Shown here in pieces: positions 25,322 to 33,506 of a DNA stretch of 64,000 nt. Both the position numbers and the translations under genes were made by a program. The stretch lies in the NCBI GenBank assembly GCA_028285305.1, contig JANQPV010000020.1, forward strand, positions 62,001 to 126,000, in the 5' to 3' direction. The notes under the pieces are model-generated. The model saw only the letters and a list, made by a program, of their open reading frames with translations. It was not told the DNA's origin and ran no database searches. Position 1 is the stretch's first letter. The number at the start of each line of letters is the position of its first letter. Source of the DNA: Alphaproteobacteria bacterium (GTDB taxonomy: Bacteria; Pseudomonadota; Alphaproteobacteria; SMXP01).

Positions 25322-27394
25322 ATGACCCGCAAAAACGTAAGTACGCACTTTGAACGAAACATTTCGGCCATCCGCAACATTGGTATCATGGCCCATATTG
25401 ATGCGGGAAAAACCACGCTTACGGAGCGAATCCTGTACAATACTGGACGCATCCACAAAGTCGGCGAAGTCCACAAAGGGAATGCAGAAATGGATTGGCG
25501 TGCGCTTGAGAAGAAGCACGGCATCACGATTTCTGCAGCCGCCACCTCATGTGCCTGGCGTAATCATCAGATCACTATTCTCGATACGCCCGGCCACGTG
25601 GATTTCACGATTGAAGTGGAACGGTCTCTACGGGTGCTGGATGGCGCCGTTGCGATTTTCTCCGGTGTAGCGGGCGTAGAGCCACAGTCGGAAACGGTTT
25701 GGCGTCAGGCGGACAAACATGGCGTGCCGAGAATATGCTTCATCAACAAGATGGACAATCTAGGAGCGGACTTTGGCCGCACTGTTTCAATGATCGCGGA
25801 ACGGCTGAATGCGGAACCGTTGGTCGTGCAATTGCCGATCGGCTCTGAAACCGAATTTTGTGGTGTATTGGACCTTGTCACACTCACCGCTCTTCGGTGG
25901 CCCGATGGGCAATCGAAACCTGTTCGGTCAGAAATCCCGGATGGGCTGGTTGACCGGGCGCGCCTGGCTCGCGCCAATTTGGTCGAACAGGCGGCGTCAC
26001 TCGATGACAAGTGCCTCGCTCGCTATCTTGAAGTGGGTGACGAAATCCCGGCGGAAGATCTCTCCGGTTACATCCGGACCCTGTGCGTGTCGGGACTTGC
26101 AACGCCCGTTCTGTCCGGTTCGGCTTTCCGGAACATCGGTGTGCAGCCTTTGCTCGATGCGATCGTCGACTGGTGCCCCTCGCCGCTGGATCGGCCGAAT
26201 GTCGTGGGTTCGCATCCCGAATCTGGTTTGGCGCAGGAACGGTTTGCTGACAATGGCGCGCCGCTATGCGCACTTGTCAGTAAGGTGCAAGTTACTGCGT
26301 TCGGACCTCTTGCAACAATTCGCATTTATTCGGGTGCGCTCACGAAAGGTCAAATGATCTTGGCTTCGGGTTCCGGTGAAACTTTCCGGGTTGGCCGCAT
26401 CTTGCGCATGCACGCCGATCAGCAAACGGAGCTTCCCGAGGCGGGAGCCGGAGATGTTGTGAGTTTGACAGGTCTCAAATCGGTGAATGCGGGTGAGACG
26501 CTCTGCGATCCGGATGCGCCGATTCTTCTCGGCGGGCTAGACGCTCCGGACCCGGTGATCGAAGCCGCCGTTGAACCCAAAGGTTCAGCCGACCAGGAAA
26601 AGCTGGCGGCCTCTTTGGTAATGATGGCGCGCGAAGATCCGTCTTTGAAGCTGTCGACCGACACCGAAACCGGTCAGTTGCTGCTTTCCGGTATGGGTGA
26701 ATTGCACCTTCAGATCTGTCTGGAGGAGTTGCAAGAAACCCACGGGGTCAGCGCAGCTTTGGGGCGGCCTCGAGTTGCCTACAAGGAGGCGCTGACCAAG
26801 CCAGTGACGATCGATCATACGCTGCGCAAGCAATCGGGAGGACCCGGACAATATGCCCGGGTGAAGCTTGAGATCGAACCGGCGGACGGCGATGTACTCG
26901 TCTTTGACGATTGCATTACGGGCGGCGCCGTTCCTGCGGAATTCGTTCCGTCTGTGGAGCGAGGCCTCTCCGCCGCTATGTCAGAAGGGCCATTGTGTGG
27001 GTACCCGATGTCCGGGCTCAAAGTGGCTCTGGTTGACGGCGCCTTCCATCCCGTCGACAGTTCAGCCTTGGCGTTTGAACGGGCGGCTAGCGAGGCTTTT
27101 CGTCTGGCCGCGGTCGATGGGGCGCCCGTGATCCTTGAGCCCGTTATGAGGGTTGAGGTGACAACGCCGGAGGATCATGTGGGCGCCATCATCGGCGACT
27201 TAAACGGGCGCCGTGGGCGGATTGTTCTGACCGAGACGTCGCCGTCCGGTCACCGGATCGAAGCTCATGTGCCGCTGGCGGAAATGTTCGGCTATGTTGG
27301 TGCGCTTCGGTCTTTGTCGAGCGGCCGGGCGGTCTTCTCGATGGTGTTCGACCACTACGCGAAGGCACCAGCTGAAACTGTCAAGTCTAGCTGA
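25322..27394 (+). CDS. elongation factor G paralogue (EF-G2-like)
   Basis: 690-residue translational GTPase, full EF-G length with domains I-V. G1 AHIDAGKT (24-31), G3 DTPGH (88-92) and G4 NKMD (142-145) are intact. Switch I is unusual: MDWRALEKKHGITISAAATS (57-76) instead of the common MDWMEQEQERGITI. Domain IV keeps the tip histidine (His576, in AFHPVDSS) needed for translocation, but its GGRGQYGHV element reads GGPGQYARV. No rpsL, rpsG or tuf lies nearby, so this is a stand-alone copy and not the main fusA. Likely a stress- or drug-related second EF-G; it might also be a recycling factor. AAGGGG precedes the ATG, and a terminator follows. Confidence 0.93.
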   Translation: MTRKNVSTHFERNISAIRNIGIMAHIDAGKTTLTERILYNTGRIHKVGEVHKGNAEMDWRALEKKHGITISAAATSCAWRNHQITILDTPGHVDFTIEVERSLRVLDGAVAIFSGVAGVEPQSETVWRQADKHGVPRICFINKMDNLGADFGRTVSMIAERLNAEPLVVQLPIGSETEFCGVLDLVTLTALRWPDGQSKPVRSEIPDGLVDRARLARANLVEQAASLDDKCLARYLEVGDEIPAEDLSGYIRTLCVSGLATPVLSGSAFRNIGVQPLLDAIVDWCPSPLDRPNVVGSHPESGLAQERFADNGAPLCALVSKVQVTAFGPLATIRIYSGALTKGQMILASGSGETFRVGRILRMHADQQTELPEAGAGDVVSLTGLKSVNAGETLCDPDAPILLGGLDAPDPVIEAAVEPKGSADQEKLAASLVMMAREDPSLKLSTDTETGQLLLSGMGELHLQICLEELQETHGVSAALGRPRVAYKEALTKPVTIDHTLRKQSGGPGQYARVKLEIEPADGDVLVFDDCITGGAVPAEFVPSVERGLSAAMSEGPLCGYPMSGLKVALVDGAFHPVDSSALAFERAASEAFRLAAVDGAPVILEPVMRVEVTTPEDHVGAIIGDLNGRRGRIVLTETSPSGHRIEAHVPLAEMFGYVGALRSLSSGRAVFSMVFDHYAKAPAETVKSS

Positions 27395-27400
27395 GCCATT

Positions 27401-27436
27401 GTCCCCTCGTGAGATCACTCTCATGAGGGGACTTTT
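27401..27436 (+). terminator. rho-independent terminator after EF-G
   Basis: GTCCCCTC-g-TGAGA (27401-27414) pairs with TCTCA-t-GAGGGGAC (about 27419-27432) around a four-base loop, followed by TTTT. A strong 13-bp stem with one mismatch, seven bases after the EF-G stop and just before the convergent hydrolase ends. Confidence 0.85.
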
Positions 27437-27438
27437 CG

Positions 27439-28203
27439 TTATAGTCCGTGTTTTGATAGAAAACTCACTAGAGCCTCATTGAATGCGTCCGGTTGATCTA
27501 TGTTGGCGGCGTGACCAGCCTTGGGGATTATGACCTGAGACGCTCCCGGTATCTTTTTGGTCATGTAGTCGCTTGCGATCAAAAAAGGTTTGTCCTCTTC
27601 GCCTACGATCACCAGACTGGGCACCTTAATGTCTGGCAGGAGGTTGATGACCCTAGGAGTGTTTTGGGTGAGCAGATATCTGGCGGCCCAAGCGAGCCCC
27701 TCGATATCTTTATGCTGACTTTGTGCCTGTTCTGGGGAGCGGCTCTGCAAGGCACTTGCGCCTTTGGCCTCGATCGCGTCCGCTCTCACCCGGGCCATCT
27801 TGTTCCACTCCTCGCGGGCTTCGTCTTTTTTGAATCCGGGTCCTGTATCAATGATAAGGAGCGCCTTCACTCGTTCCGGGTAATCCGCATAAAAGGCGAG
27901 CGACATGTAGCCGCCCAAGGATAGGCCGCCGATTACAGCGTCTTCAAAGTCGAGATGATCGAGAAGAGCGGCCATATCCGCAGTCGTTAGCGCCTCGCTG
28001 TAAGCGTTTTCGTCTCTGGGCGAATCGCTTTGGCCGTGACCTCGCATGTCCCAAAGGATGAGCGTGTGATCTTTGGAGAGCGCTTCTATCTGCCCGCGCC
28101 ACATTTGCGAAGTTGCTGAATAGCCGTGGGTTAGGAGGACCGCCGGCCCGGTGCCGTGGATCTCGTAGTAGATGTCAACGCCATCTCTGTTCAATGTGGG
28201 CAT
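27439..28203 (-). CDS. alpha/beta hydrolase
   Basis: 254-residue alpha/beta hydrolase resembling 3-oxoadipate enol-lactonases and meta-cleavage hydrolases. HGYSAT (26-31) supplies the oxyanion hole, WDMRGHGQSD the family RGHG block, GLSLGG (93-98) the nucleophile Ser95, GEEDKPF the Asp and AGHAANID the His near residue 231: a full triad. It is cytoplasmic and monocistronic, ending against the EF-G terminator. Hydrolysis of a lactone, ester or vinylogous ketone from the aromatic operon is plausible but unproved. Confidence 0.9.
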   Translation of the reverse strand: MPTLNRDGVDIYYEIHGTGPAVLLTHGYSATSQMWRGQIEALSKDHTLILWDMRGHGQSDSPRDENAYSEALTTADMAALLDHLDFEDAVIGGLSLGGYMSLAFYADYPERVKALLIIDTGPGFKKDEAREEWNKMARVRADAIEAKGASALQSRSPEQAQSQHKDIEGLAWAARYLLTQNTPRVINLLPDIKVPSLVIVGEEDKPFLIASDYMTKKIPGASQVIIPKAGHAANIDQPDAFNEALVSFLSKHGL

Positions 28204-28323
28204 GCTGGATCTCTTCCTGTATTGAGGGCTCTCGAATATCTGCTGGTTTGAAAAGGCAATCCGGTAGCATTCATCCTACTAGATTATCTTGCGATATATT
28301 CAACTACTTTTGCTGGTTGCCAC

Positions 28324-28608
28324 ATGAAGTACTATTGTCTTGAAAGGATAAGTGACCCCAGGAAGCTCGTTTCAGCGCTCGATGAATTGCTCCCATCTCA
28401 ACAACACCCTTGGATCATCACTTCGGATCGGGGCGATGCCGTTGCGTACTTCAATATCGACCAAGAGGATGAAAATACTTTTGTACAGGCTGATATGAGC
28501 GGGCGGCACTTCAATCGTGATGCAGATGTTATTGCAGTACTGAGGTCACTTCGGGATATTGTTGGTGGGGAGATACTGGACGACAACGATGAAATTGTTC
28601 CCGACTGA
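28324..28608 (+). CDS. hypothetical protein
   Basis: 94-residue soluble, acidic protein with no recognised domain. The sequence has a compact alpha/beta look: MKYYCLERISDPRKLVSALD, then WIITSDRGDAVAYFNID and a C-terminal helix ADVIAVLRSLRDIVGG. Codon use appears normal and the start ATG is the first in the frame, though no strong ribosome binding site was seen. The 120 bases upstream are AT-rich and should hold a promoter. It could be a small adaptor or immunity-type protein, but nothing supports a specific role. Confidence 0.6.
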   Translation: MKYYCLERISDPRKLVSALDELLPSQQHPWIITSDRGDAVAYFNIDQEDENTFVQADMSGRHFNRDADVIAVLRSLRDIVGGEILDDNDEIVPD

Positions 28609-28634
28609 TCGACGTCAGATTCGAGCCCACACGA

Positions 28635-29117
28635 TCACACCTCTTTCAGTTTCTTCCAGGCGCCCCAGGCGAGTAGGCCGAACGCAATGTGAACGGCGAT
28701 CACAGGAGGCCATCCGCTGACGTAGATAACGTTGTTGATCCATCCGCCAGGGAACGGTCCACCATCAAAAGTGAGGCCGCGGGTGCCTGCTAAGGCATTT
28801 GCAATGGCTGGCAAGGTGAAGAGCCAGGCGGTCACGAGCAAAGACCAAAAAAGCCAGAGAAATTGGCGCGCGGACAAAGAGAGAATTGGCGCGATGGCCG
28901 CCACCCCGATGAGGAGGAGGCCGTTGGTGATGCCCTCCAAATGGGCCATGTTCCACGCCCGCCCCTCGCCCGGTACTTGGAAGTCAATCGACGGCACGAC
29001 CGGCCAGAGAACAATCTCGCCCAGTAGCATGAACATATAGAACCAGCCGGTGATGATCGCCGATATCAAAAGGCCAGCGCCGTTGAGGACAAGCAGCACG
29101 CGATGTTTTTCGGTCAT
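28635..29117 (-). CDS. small membrane protein resembling styrene-oxide isomerase
   Basis: 160-residue protein with four hydrophobic helices (about 8-30, 64-82, 86-108, 134-152). It matches what I recall of styrene-oxide isomerase (StyC): similar length, a VPG-x-W block before helix 2 (FQVPGEGRAW), then His59 and Asn65 in AHLEGITNG, the His-x5-Asn spacing of the haem-b ligand His and the active-site Asn, and RGLTF at 113-117 where StyC has RGLTFGP. Such enzymes convert epoxides to aldehydes by a Meinwald rearrangement. It is 50 bases downstream of the LLM oxidoreductase gene in the same direction. Epoxide isomerase activity is inference; a haem-binding membrane protein of other function is possible. 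Confidence 0.65.
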   Translation of the reverse strand: MTEKHRVLLVLNGAGLLISAIITGWFYMFMLLGEIVLWPVVPSIDFQVPGEGRAWNMAHLEGITNGLLLIGVAAIAPILSLSARQFLWLFWSLLVTAWLFTLPAIANALAGTRGLTFDGGPFPGGWINNVIYVSGWPPVIAVHIAFGLLAWGAWKKLKEV

Positions 29118-29167
29118 CGATATCCTCCCGTTCGATGTGCGCCTGCCATAGTTCTGGGTTGGTTGGA

Positions 29168-29923
29168 TTAGTCAACCAGCTTTCGCACTTCGGCGGGAGT
29201 AGGTCCGCCGGGCAAGATGATGACCACCGCATCGTCGAAGCCGGCCCCGGCATAACGGGACAAATCCTCCTTAAGTTTGCCCAGATCCGTTTCCCTGCTG
29301 ACATTGATCGTCGAAACGAGGGAGCGGGTGCCCCCTGCCGCGCGGAACGTCTTCGCCGTTTCGACAACTTCGTCGACGGGCTTGTAAGCGCCGGAGGCGA
29401 TCCAGCCATCATACTCTTTTGCGGCCTTCTCAACGCCGTTCCCCCATGTGCCGAAAAAGAAAGGTGGGCCTCCCTGAACATGGGGCCAGGGACTGAGATC
29501 CGTGGCGCCCCGTTTGCCTGTTTTCAGTGCCTCGCGCAGCTCCGCAATCGTCTCCCGGTAAGCTCCGAACCGACCCGCATAGTCCCGGTCCAAGGTCAAG
29601 AAATCCTTTTCCGTGGACCCCGCGCCGACGCCAATGATCAGTCGGTCACCGCATATTTGCTGAAGAGAAAAAATCCGGTGGGCCAAGTCCATTGGGTGAT
29701 AGAGCGTGACCTGCAATATGGCGGTCCCCAAAGGTACTTCCTCAGTGACAGTTGCCGCAACCGTTAACATCATGAGGGGGTCGGGCAAGAAGAATCCCCT
29801 TCCGATCGCTTGCGGTACCCAAAGACTTTCGAACCCTTCGCCCACATACATTTTGGATTGTTCGCCAATAGCCCGTGGATTGGCGGGATCGGCGATTGCT
29901 CCGATGATGGCTCCAAGTCTCAT
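29168..29923 (-). CDS. LLM class F420-type oxidoreductase / monooxygenase
   Basis: 251-residue luciferase-like TIM-barrel protein, on the short side for the family. MRLGAIIGAIADPANP forms the first strand, FESLWVPQAIGRG and TEEVPLGTAILQVTLYHP the following blocks, and RLIIGVGAGSTEKDF the flavin/F420 phosphate region. The C-terminal part has FFFGTWGNGVEKAAKEYDGW. It overlaps the upstream crotonase gene by four bases, so both are made together. It could add oxygen to, or reduce, the CoA ester handled by that protein. Which cofactor is used cannot be told. Confidence 0.88.
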   Translation of the reverse strand: MRLGAIIGAIADPANPRAIGEQSKMYVGEGFESLWVPQAIGRGFFLPDPLMMLTVAATVTEEVPLGTAILQVTLYHPMDLAHRIFSLQQICGDRLIIGVGAGSTEKDFLTLDRDYAGRFGAYRETIAELREALKTGKRGATDLSPWPHVQGGPPFFFGTWGNGVEKAAKEYDGWIASGAYKPVDEVVETAKTFRAAGGTRSLVSTINVSRETDLGKLKEDLSRYAGAGFDDAVVIILPGGPTPAEVRKLVD

Positions 29924-30669
29924 TTTTCTTCTTCCTCTTGCTGATTAAACCTAGTCTCGATCACCCGATCTTCGGGCAAAGGCCGGCTGAGAAATTGCCC
30001 GAGCTTCACTTCTTTCAAAGCCGCTTCGCGGCTTGCATCGTCGTCTGGGACGTTTTGGATGACATATTTCGCGGTATCAAGGGCCCCTTGGTCAAAGCCA
30101 GCGATGCGTTTTGCCAGTCTCATTGCTTCATTTCGGCACTCTCCCGGTGCGGAAACACGATTAATGAGGCCGAGAGACGCGGCCCGTTCGGGCGAGATGG
30201 GCAGTCCGGTCAGCGCCATTTCGGCGACCACCTTCTTGGGGATAGAAAGGTGCAGCATAGCGGCAGCCACGCCGCCGTAAATTCCGTGGGTAATCTGAGG
30301 AAGCGCAAAGGTGGCGGTGGGTTCAGCAATAGCTAAATCACAGGCCGAGGCGAGCGTAATCCCGGCGCCGACCACCGGCCCGTTGAGCGCCGCAATGAAA
30401 ATGGTGTTGCAATTATAGAGCTGCTTGAAGAATGACCACTGATCCTTGCCTTCACCATGACCGACCGGCTCCTTGAGATCCATTCCCGCACAGAAGGATG
30501 GTCCGGCTCCGGTGATGACAGCAACCTTGATACTGTCCAACCGGCTGTCCAATACTTCTTTGAATTCTGACCGGAGCACGCGATTGAGGGCATTGCGCTG
30601 ATCTGGGCGATTGAGAGTGATTGTCGCGATCGCGTCTTCAGATTGAAATTGCAAGTAATCGAAGGTCAC
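29920..30669 (-). CDS. enoyl-CoA hydratase/isomerase family protein, atypical active site
   Basis: 249-residue crotonase-fold protein. The oxyanion-hole blocks are present: SFCAGMDLKE (58-67) and GPVVGAGITLASACDLAIA (98-116). The two glutamates of classic hydratases are not: the site in GGGCELA is Thr105 (GAGITLA), and the site in PEIxLG is Gln125 (LPQITHG). So plain hydration is unlikely; isomerase, hydrolase or lyase chemistry on a CoA ester fits better. It overlaps the LLM gene by four bases and follows the MFS gene by 33 bases. The C-terminus is a run of Glu. Confidence 0.85.
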   Translation of the reverse strand: MTFDYLQFQSEDAIATITLNRPDQRNALNRVLRSEFKEVLDSRLDSIKVAVITGAGPSFCAGMDLKEPVGHGEGKDQWSFFKQLYNCNTIFIAALNGPVVGAGITLASACDLAIAEPTATFALPQITHGIYGGVAAAMLHLSIPKKVVAEMALTGLPISPERAASLGLINRVSAPGECRNEAMRLAKRIAGFDQGALDTAKYVIQNVPDDDASREAALKEVKLGQFLSRPLPEDRVIETRFNQQEEEEK

Positions 30670-30702
30670 GTTGTCTCTCTCACCGGTGCTTAATCAACGA
30701 CG

Positions 30703-32013
30703 TCAAGATAAGGCTCCAGACGCTGTTTGGGCCTCGGTTATGTCTCTTCGCACGCTGAACGATGCCCACCAGAACATGGCTGCGGCAATGAAATAGGTGG
30801 ACGTTGTTAACAGGATTGCCTTGGTCAACCCCTCTCCTGGAACGCCGGTATCAAAAAAATCGCTCAATTGACCGATGAGCGCGCCGCCAAGTCCATAGCC
30901 GACGAAACTCAATGCCATGGTTTTTGTGGCGGAGGCTACGCCGCGCATTTGAACGGGCGCTGTGCTTTGAATCAGGCTGTTTGTGATCGCAAGCATGGAA
31001 TTGCCGCAGATGATTGCCATCGTGAAGAAGACGAGGGATATGACATAGTCACCGCTCATGATCGCTAAAAAGGAAAACGGGAACGCGATGAGCTGGGATC
31101 CGGCAAGGATCCACGTGTACCAGCGGACATCTCGCTCTGATAGGCGGTCGGCCAGATAGGCCGCACCTACGAGGCTCAGCAGACCCGCTATCCCCATAAT
31201 CGGTCCCACTGTGGTGCCAACTTGTCCGGCCGTGAGTTCGAACTTGCGCATGTAGAAGCTGGGAATCCACTGGACGATCCCATACGCGCCAATCGATTTA
31301 AAGGCAGAGCCGATGACGATCAACATAAAGGTCTTTGTGCCGATTAAATGACGCATTGACTCTGAAAAGCTGACTCGCCGAATCTGCTTGATGCCGTCCG
31401 CCTGACCGCGCTCGGGCGCGCGAACGGTCAAATACAGGACCGCTGCCAAGACGAGCCCCGGCAAGCCAAAGAGAATAAATGTCCAGCGCCAGCCAAACGC
31501 ATCGGCGATGATGCCGCCCAGAAAAAGGGATAGCATCAGCCCGATCGGGATGCCGGCGCTACACACGGCGATCGCCGTCGCGCGTCGCTTCAGGGGGTAT
31601 TTGTCCGAAATAAGAGAATAGGTTGTGGGCGTCACGCCGGCCTCCCCCAGAGCCACGCCCATCCGGGCAATGAGGAGTTGGGTAAAGTTTGACACCAGTC
31701 CTGCTGCGGCGGTCATCGCACTCCAAAACGATAAACAGGCCACCAGAACTGTTTTGCGCGGAATGCGGTCAGCCAGGCGGCCGATCGGAATGGCGAAGAT
31801 GGCATTCGTCAAACCGAATGCGAGTGCCAGATACCCCAATTGGCTATCCGTCAAGCTTAGGTCAAGCTTGATGTCCTCTTGGACGATGGAAAGGACTTGA
31901 CGGTCCAAGAAGTTCATCACCGACACAACAAAGAGCAGCGCGAGCATGTACGTGCCCGACTCGCTTTGCCTGATAAAGCCTAAGTTGCCGGCCGGTCGGT
32001 CGCTGACACTCAT
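30703..32013 (-). CDS. MFS transporter
   Basis: 436-residue major facilitator with twelve predicted helices. MNFLDRQVLSIVQEDIKLDL at helix 1, GRLADRIPRKTVLV between helices 2 and 3 (motif A) and GVALGEAGVTPTTYSLISD at helix 4 are typical of the group of anionic and organic-acid carriers that includes many in lipid and steroid degraders (spinster-like). The frame is open to 32046, but GGGAGG lies six bases before ATG 32013. It sits between the two crotonase genes in the same direction, so uptake of the substrate of this pathway is likely. Confidence 0.9.
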   Translation of the reverse strand: MSVSDRPAGNLGFIRQSESGTYMLALLFVVSVMNFLDRQVLSIVQEDIKLDLSLTDSQLGYLALAFGLTNAIFAIPIGRLADRIPRKTVLVACLSFWSAMTAAAGLVSNFTQLLIARMGVALGEAGVTPTTYSLISDKYPLKRRATAIAVCSAGIPIGLMLSLFLGGIIADAFGWRWTFILFGLPGLVLAAVLYLTVRAPERGQADGIKQIRRVSFSESMRHLIGTKTFMLIVIGSAFKSIGAYGIVQWIPSFYMRKFELTAGQVGTTVGPIMGIAGLLSLVGAAYLADRLSERDVRWYTWILAGSQLIAFPFSFLAIMSGDYVISLVFFTMAIICGNSMLAITNSLIQSTAPVQMRGVASATKTMALSFVGYGLGGALIGQLSDFFDTGVPGEGLTKAILLTTSTYFIAAAMFWWASFSVRRDITEAQTASGALS

Positions 32014-32109
32014 AGTGGTCCTCCCTGGCGCCGCTGATATTGACATGCGGCTTTTGGGGGAGCTTATCCATTTGGGATGCGTTTGGCAGGCGAGGACTGG
32101 TCCAAGGCT

Positions 32110-32130
32110 TAATCATCACATACGTGATTA
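32110..32130. promoter_or_regulatory. inverted repeat upstream of the MFS gene
   Basis: TAATCA (32110-32115) and TGATTA (32125-32130) form an inverted repeat with a nine-base spacer in the 124-base gap between the upstream crotonase and the MFS gene. It could be an operator for the downstream half of the cluster. Short, so modest support. Confidence 0.35.
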
Positions 32131-32137
32131 GCTCTTG

Positions 32138-32932
32138 TTACTTACCTCGGAATTTGGGTTCGCGTTTCTCGACAAAGGCCGCAACCCCTTCTTTCACATC
32201 GTCGGTTTCAACGCAGATGTTTTGGGCATAGGTCTCGAATTCTAGAGCTTCTCTGAGACCTGGTTCCATGTTTCGGTAGATCGCCCGCTTGGACAGGCGG
32301 ATTGCTATGGGCGGGCCGGCGGCAAAGCTCATGGCCATTTCTATGGCGCGGGGTAGAAGATTCTCCGGCTTTGTCAGCTCGGAGACAATGCCCATATCCA
32401 CCGCCTCTTGGGCTTCGATCATTCGGCCTGACCAGATAAGCTCGGCCGCTTTGGCGGTGCCGACCAACATGGGCAGGAAGTAGGTCCCGCCCCAATCGGG
32501 GTGCAGCCCCCGCCGGGAAAACGTTAGCCCCACCCGCGCCGTGTCAGCGGCAAGACGGATATCGCAGGCGAAAGCAATGCCTAATCCGCCGCCCGCCGCC
32601 GGACCGTTGATGGCGGCTATATAGGGTTTTGCCGCGCCCCGCATAGCGAGAATGATTTGATCGCGGATAGGCGAAATTTTGTCTGAAGACGGATTCATTT
32701 TTTCCCGTTGTTTGGGATCGTTTAGCGCCTTCATGTCGCCGCCGGAGCAGAAGGCCTTTCCGGCGCCGGTGATGATTACCGCTCGGACATCGTCGTTCTC
32801 ATTGCTGTGCAGAACCGCGTTGAGCAAGTTTTGACGGACCTTGCCGTTGAGGGCGTTGTAGCGTTCCGGCCGGTTGAGAGTGATGGTCGCGACGTTGTCC
32901 GTGATGTCGTAAAGGATATGTTCGAAGTCCAT
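32138..32932 (-). CDS. enoyl-CoA isomerase-like protein (PaaG type)
   Basis: 264-residue crotonase-fold protein close to the PaaG/PaaB kind. FCSGGDMKAL (61-70) and GPAAGGGLGIAFACDIRLA (110-128) form the oxyanion hole. The hydratase glutamates are absent; instead GLHPDWGGTYFLP (142-154) carries Asp146, the acid used by PaaG, which converts ring-epoxide CoA esters to oxepins or shifts double bonds. That likeness comes from memory of PaaG's IPDxGG block. It follows the small VOC gene by three bases. A 124-base gap separates it from the MFS gene. Confidence 0.87.
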   Translation of the reverse strand: MDFEHILYDITDNVATITLNRPERYNALNGKVRQNLLNAVLHSNENDDVRAVIITGAGKAFCSGGDMKALNDPKQREKMNPSSDKISPIRDQIILAMRGAAKPYIAAINGPAAGGGLGIAFACDIRLAADTARVGLTFSRRGLHPDWGGTYFLPMLVGTAKAAELIWSGRMIEAQEAVDMGIVSELTKPENLLPRAIEMAMSFAAGPPIAIRLSKRAIYRNMEPGLREALEFETYAQNICVETDDVKEGVAAFVEKREPKFRGK

Positions 32933-32935
32933 GAC

Positions 32936-33304
32936 TCACTCTATCCGTTCGCAAAAAATAAGTCGGTTGCCGTTCGGGTCGTCGATCGTCATGTCGCGCC
33001 AGCCCCACTCTTGGTCTAGATAGCCGGGCCGGGCGTGTTTGTAATTCTTGGCATTGAGCGCCTGGCAATAACCGGCTACATCATCGATTTCGATACGGAC
33101 GGATGACCCCGGAGACGCATCGCCGAAATGTTCCGATAAATGCAATTCACACTCGCCGAGCTTTACTCCCATATAGAGGGGCGTCCCGGGCTCAAATCGA
33201 AACTCGAAATCGATCTCGAAGCCCAGAAAATCGATGTAAAAGGCGCGGGTCGCGTCTTCGTTGAAACTGCGAAAGATAGGAATGGGCGGCTTGGCGTTCG
33301 TCAT
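32936..33304 (-). CDS. VOC family (glyoxalase-fold) protein
   Basis: 122-residue single VOC domain of the bleomycin-resistance/glyoxalase group: IPIFRSFNEDATRAFYIDFLGFEID start, ECELHLSEHFGD in the middle, and MTIDDPNGNRLIFCERIE at the end with the typical PxGxxxxF block and terminal Glu. The frame is open to 33349; ATG 33304 with GGAGA upstream gives the family start. It is the first gene of the cluster, three bases before the PaaG-like gene. In the bleomycin-resistance group such proteins bind a drug without catalysis, so it may sequester an intermediate. Confidence 0.85.
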   Translation of the reverse strand: MTNAKPPIPIFRSFNEDATRAFYIDFLGFEIDFEFRFEPGTPLYMGVKLGECELHLSEHFGDASPGSSVRIEIDDVAGYCQALNAKNYKHARPGYLDQEWGWRDMTIDDPNGNRLIFCERIE

Positions 33305-33506
33305 CGGCGGTCTCCGTGAGAAAATGAAGTGCTCCTCCCCATCAGACAATTCTGAGCATCGCTTGTCGAGTGGTTTGTTGCGGCTCGCCTTACTTTTTGG
33401 CGACTGATCCTTGCGCCGATTAATTAATTAGAGTTGCGACAATCGGATTGATCGCATATCGGCGAGGGGATAAAGTCGTGAGCATTTTCCCCGAGGAGCC
33501 GCCAAG

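Noticed and set aside
25322-27394. EF-G gene as a tetracycline-resistance ribosomal protection protein.
   Set aside because: Length, HKVGEVHKG-MDW segment and domain IV are EF-G-like rather than Tet(M)-like.
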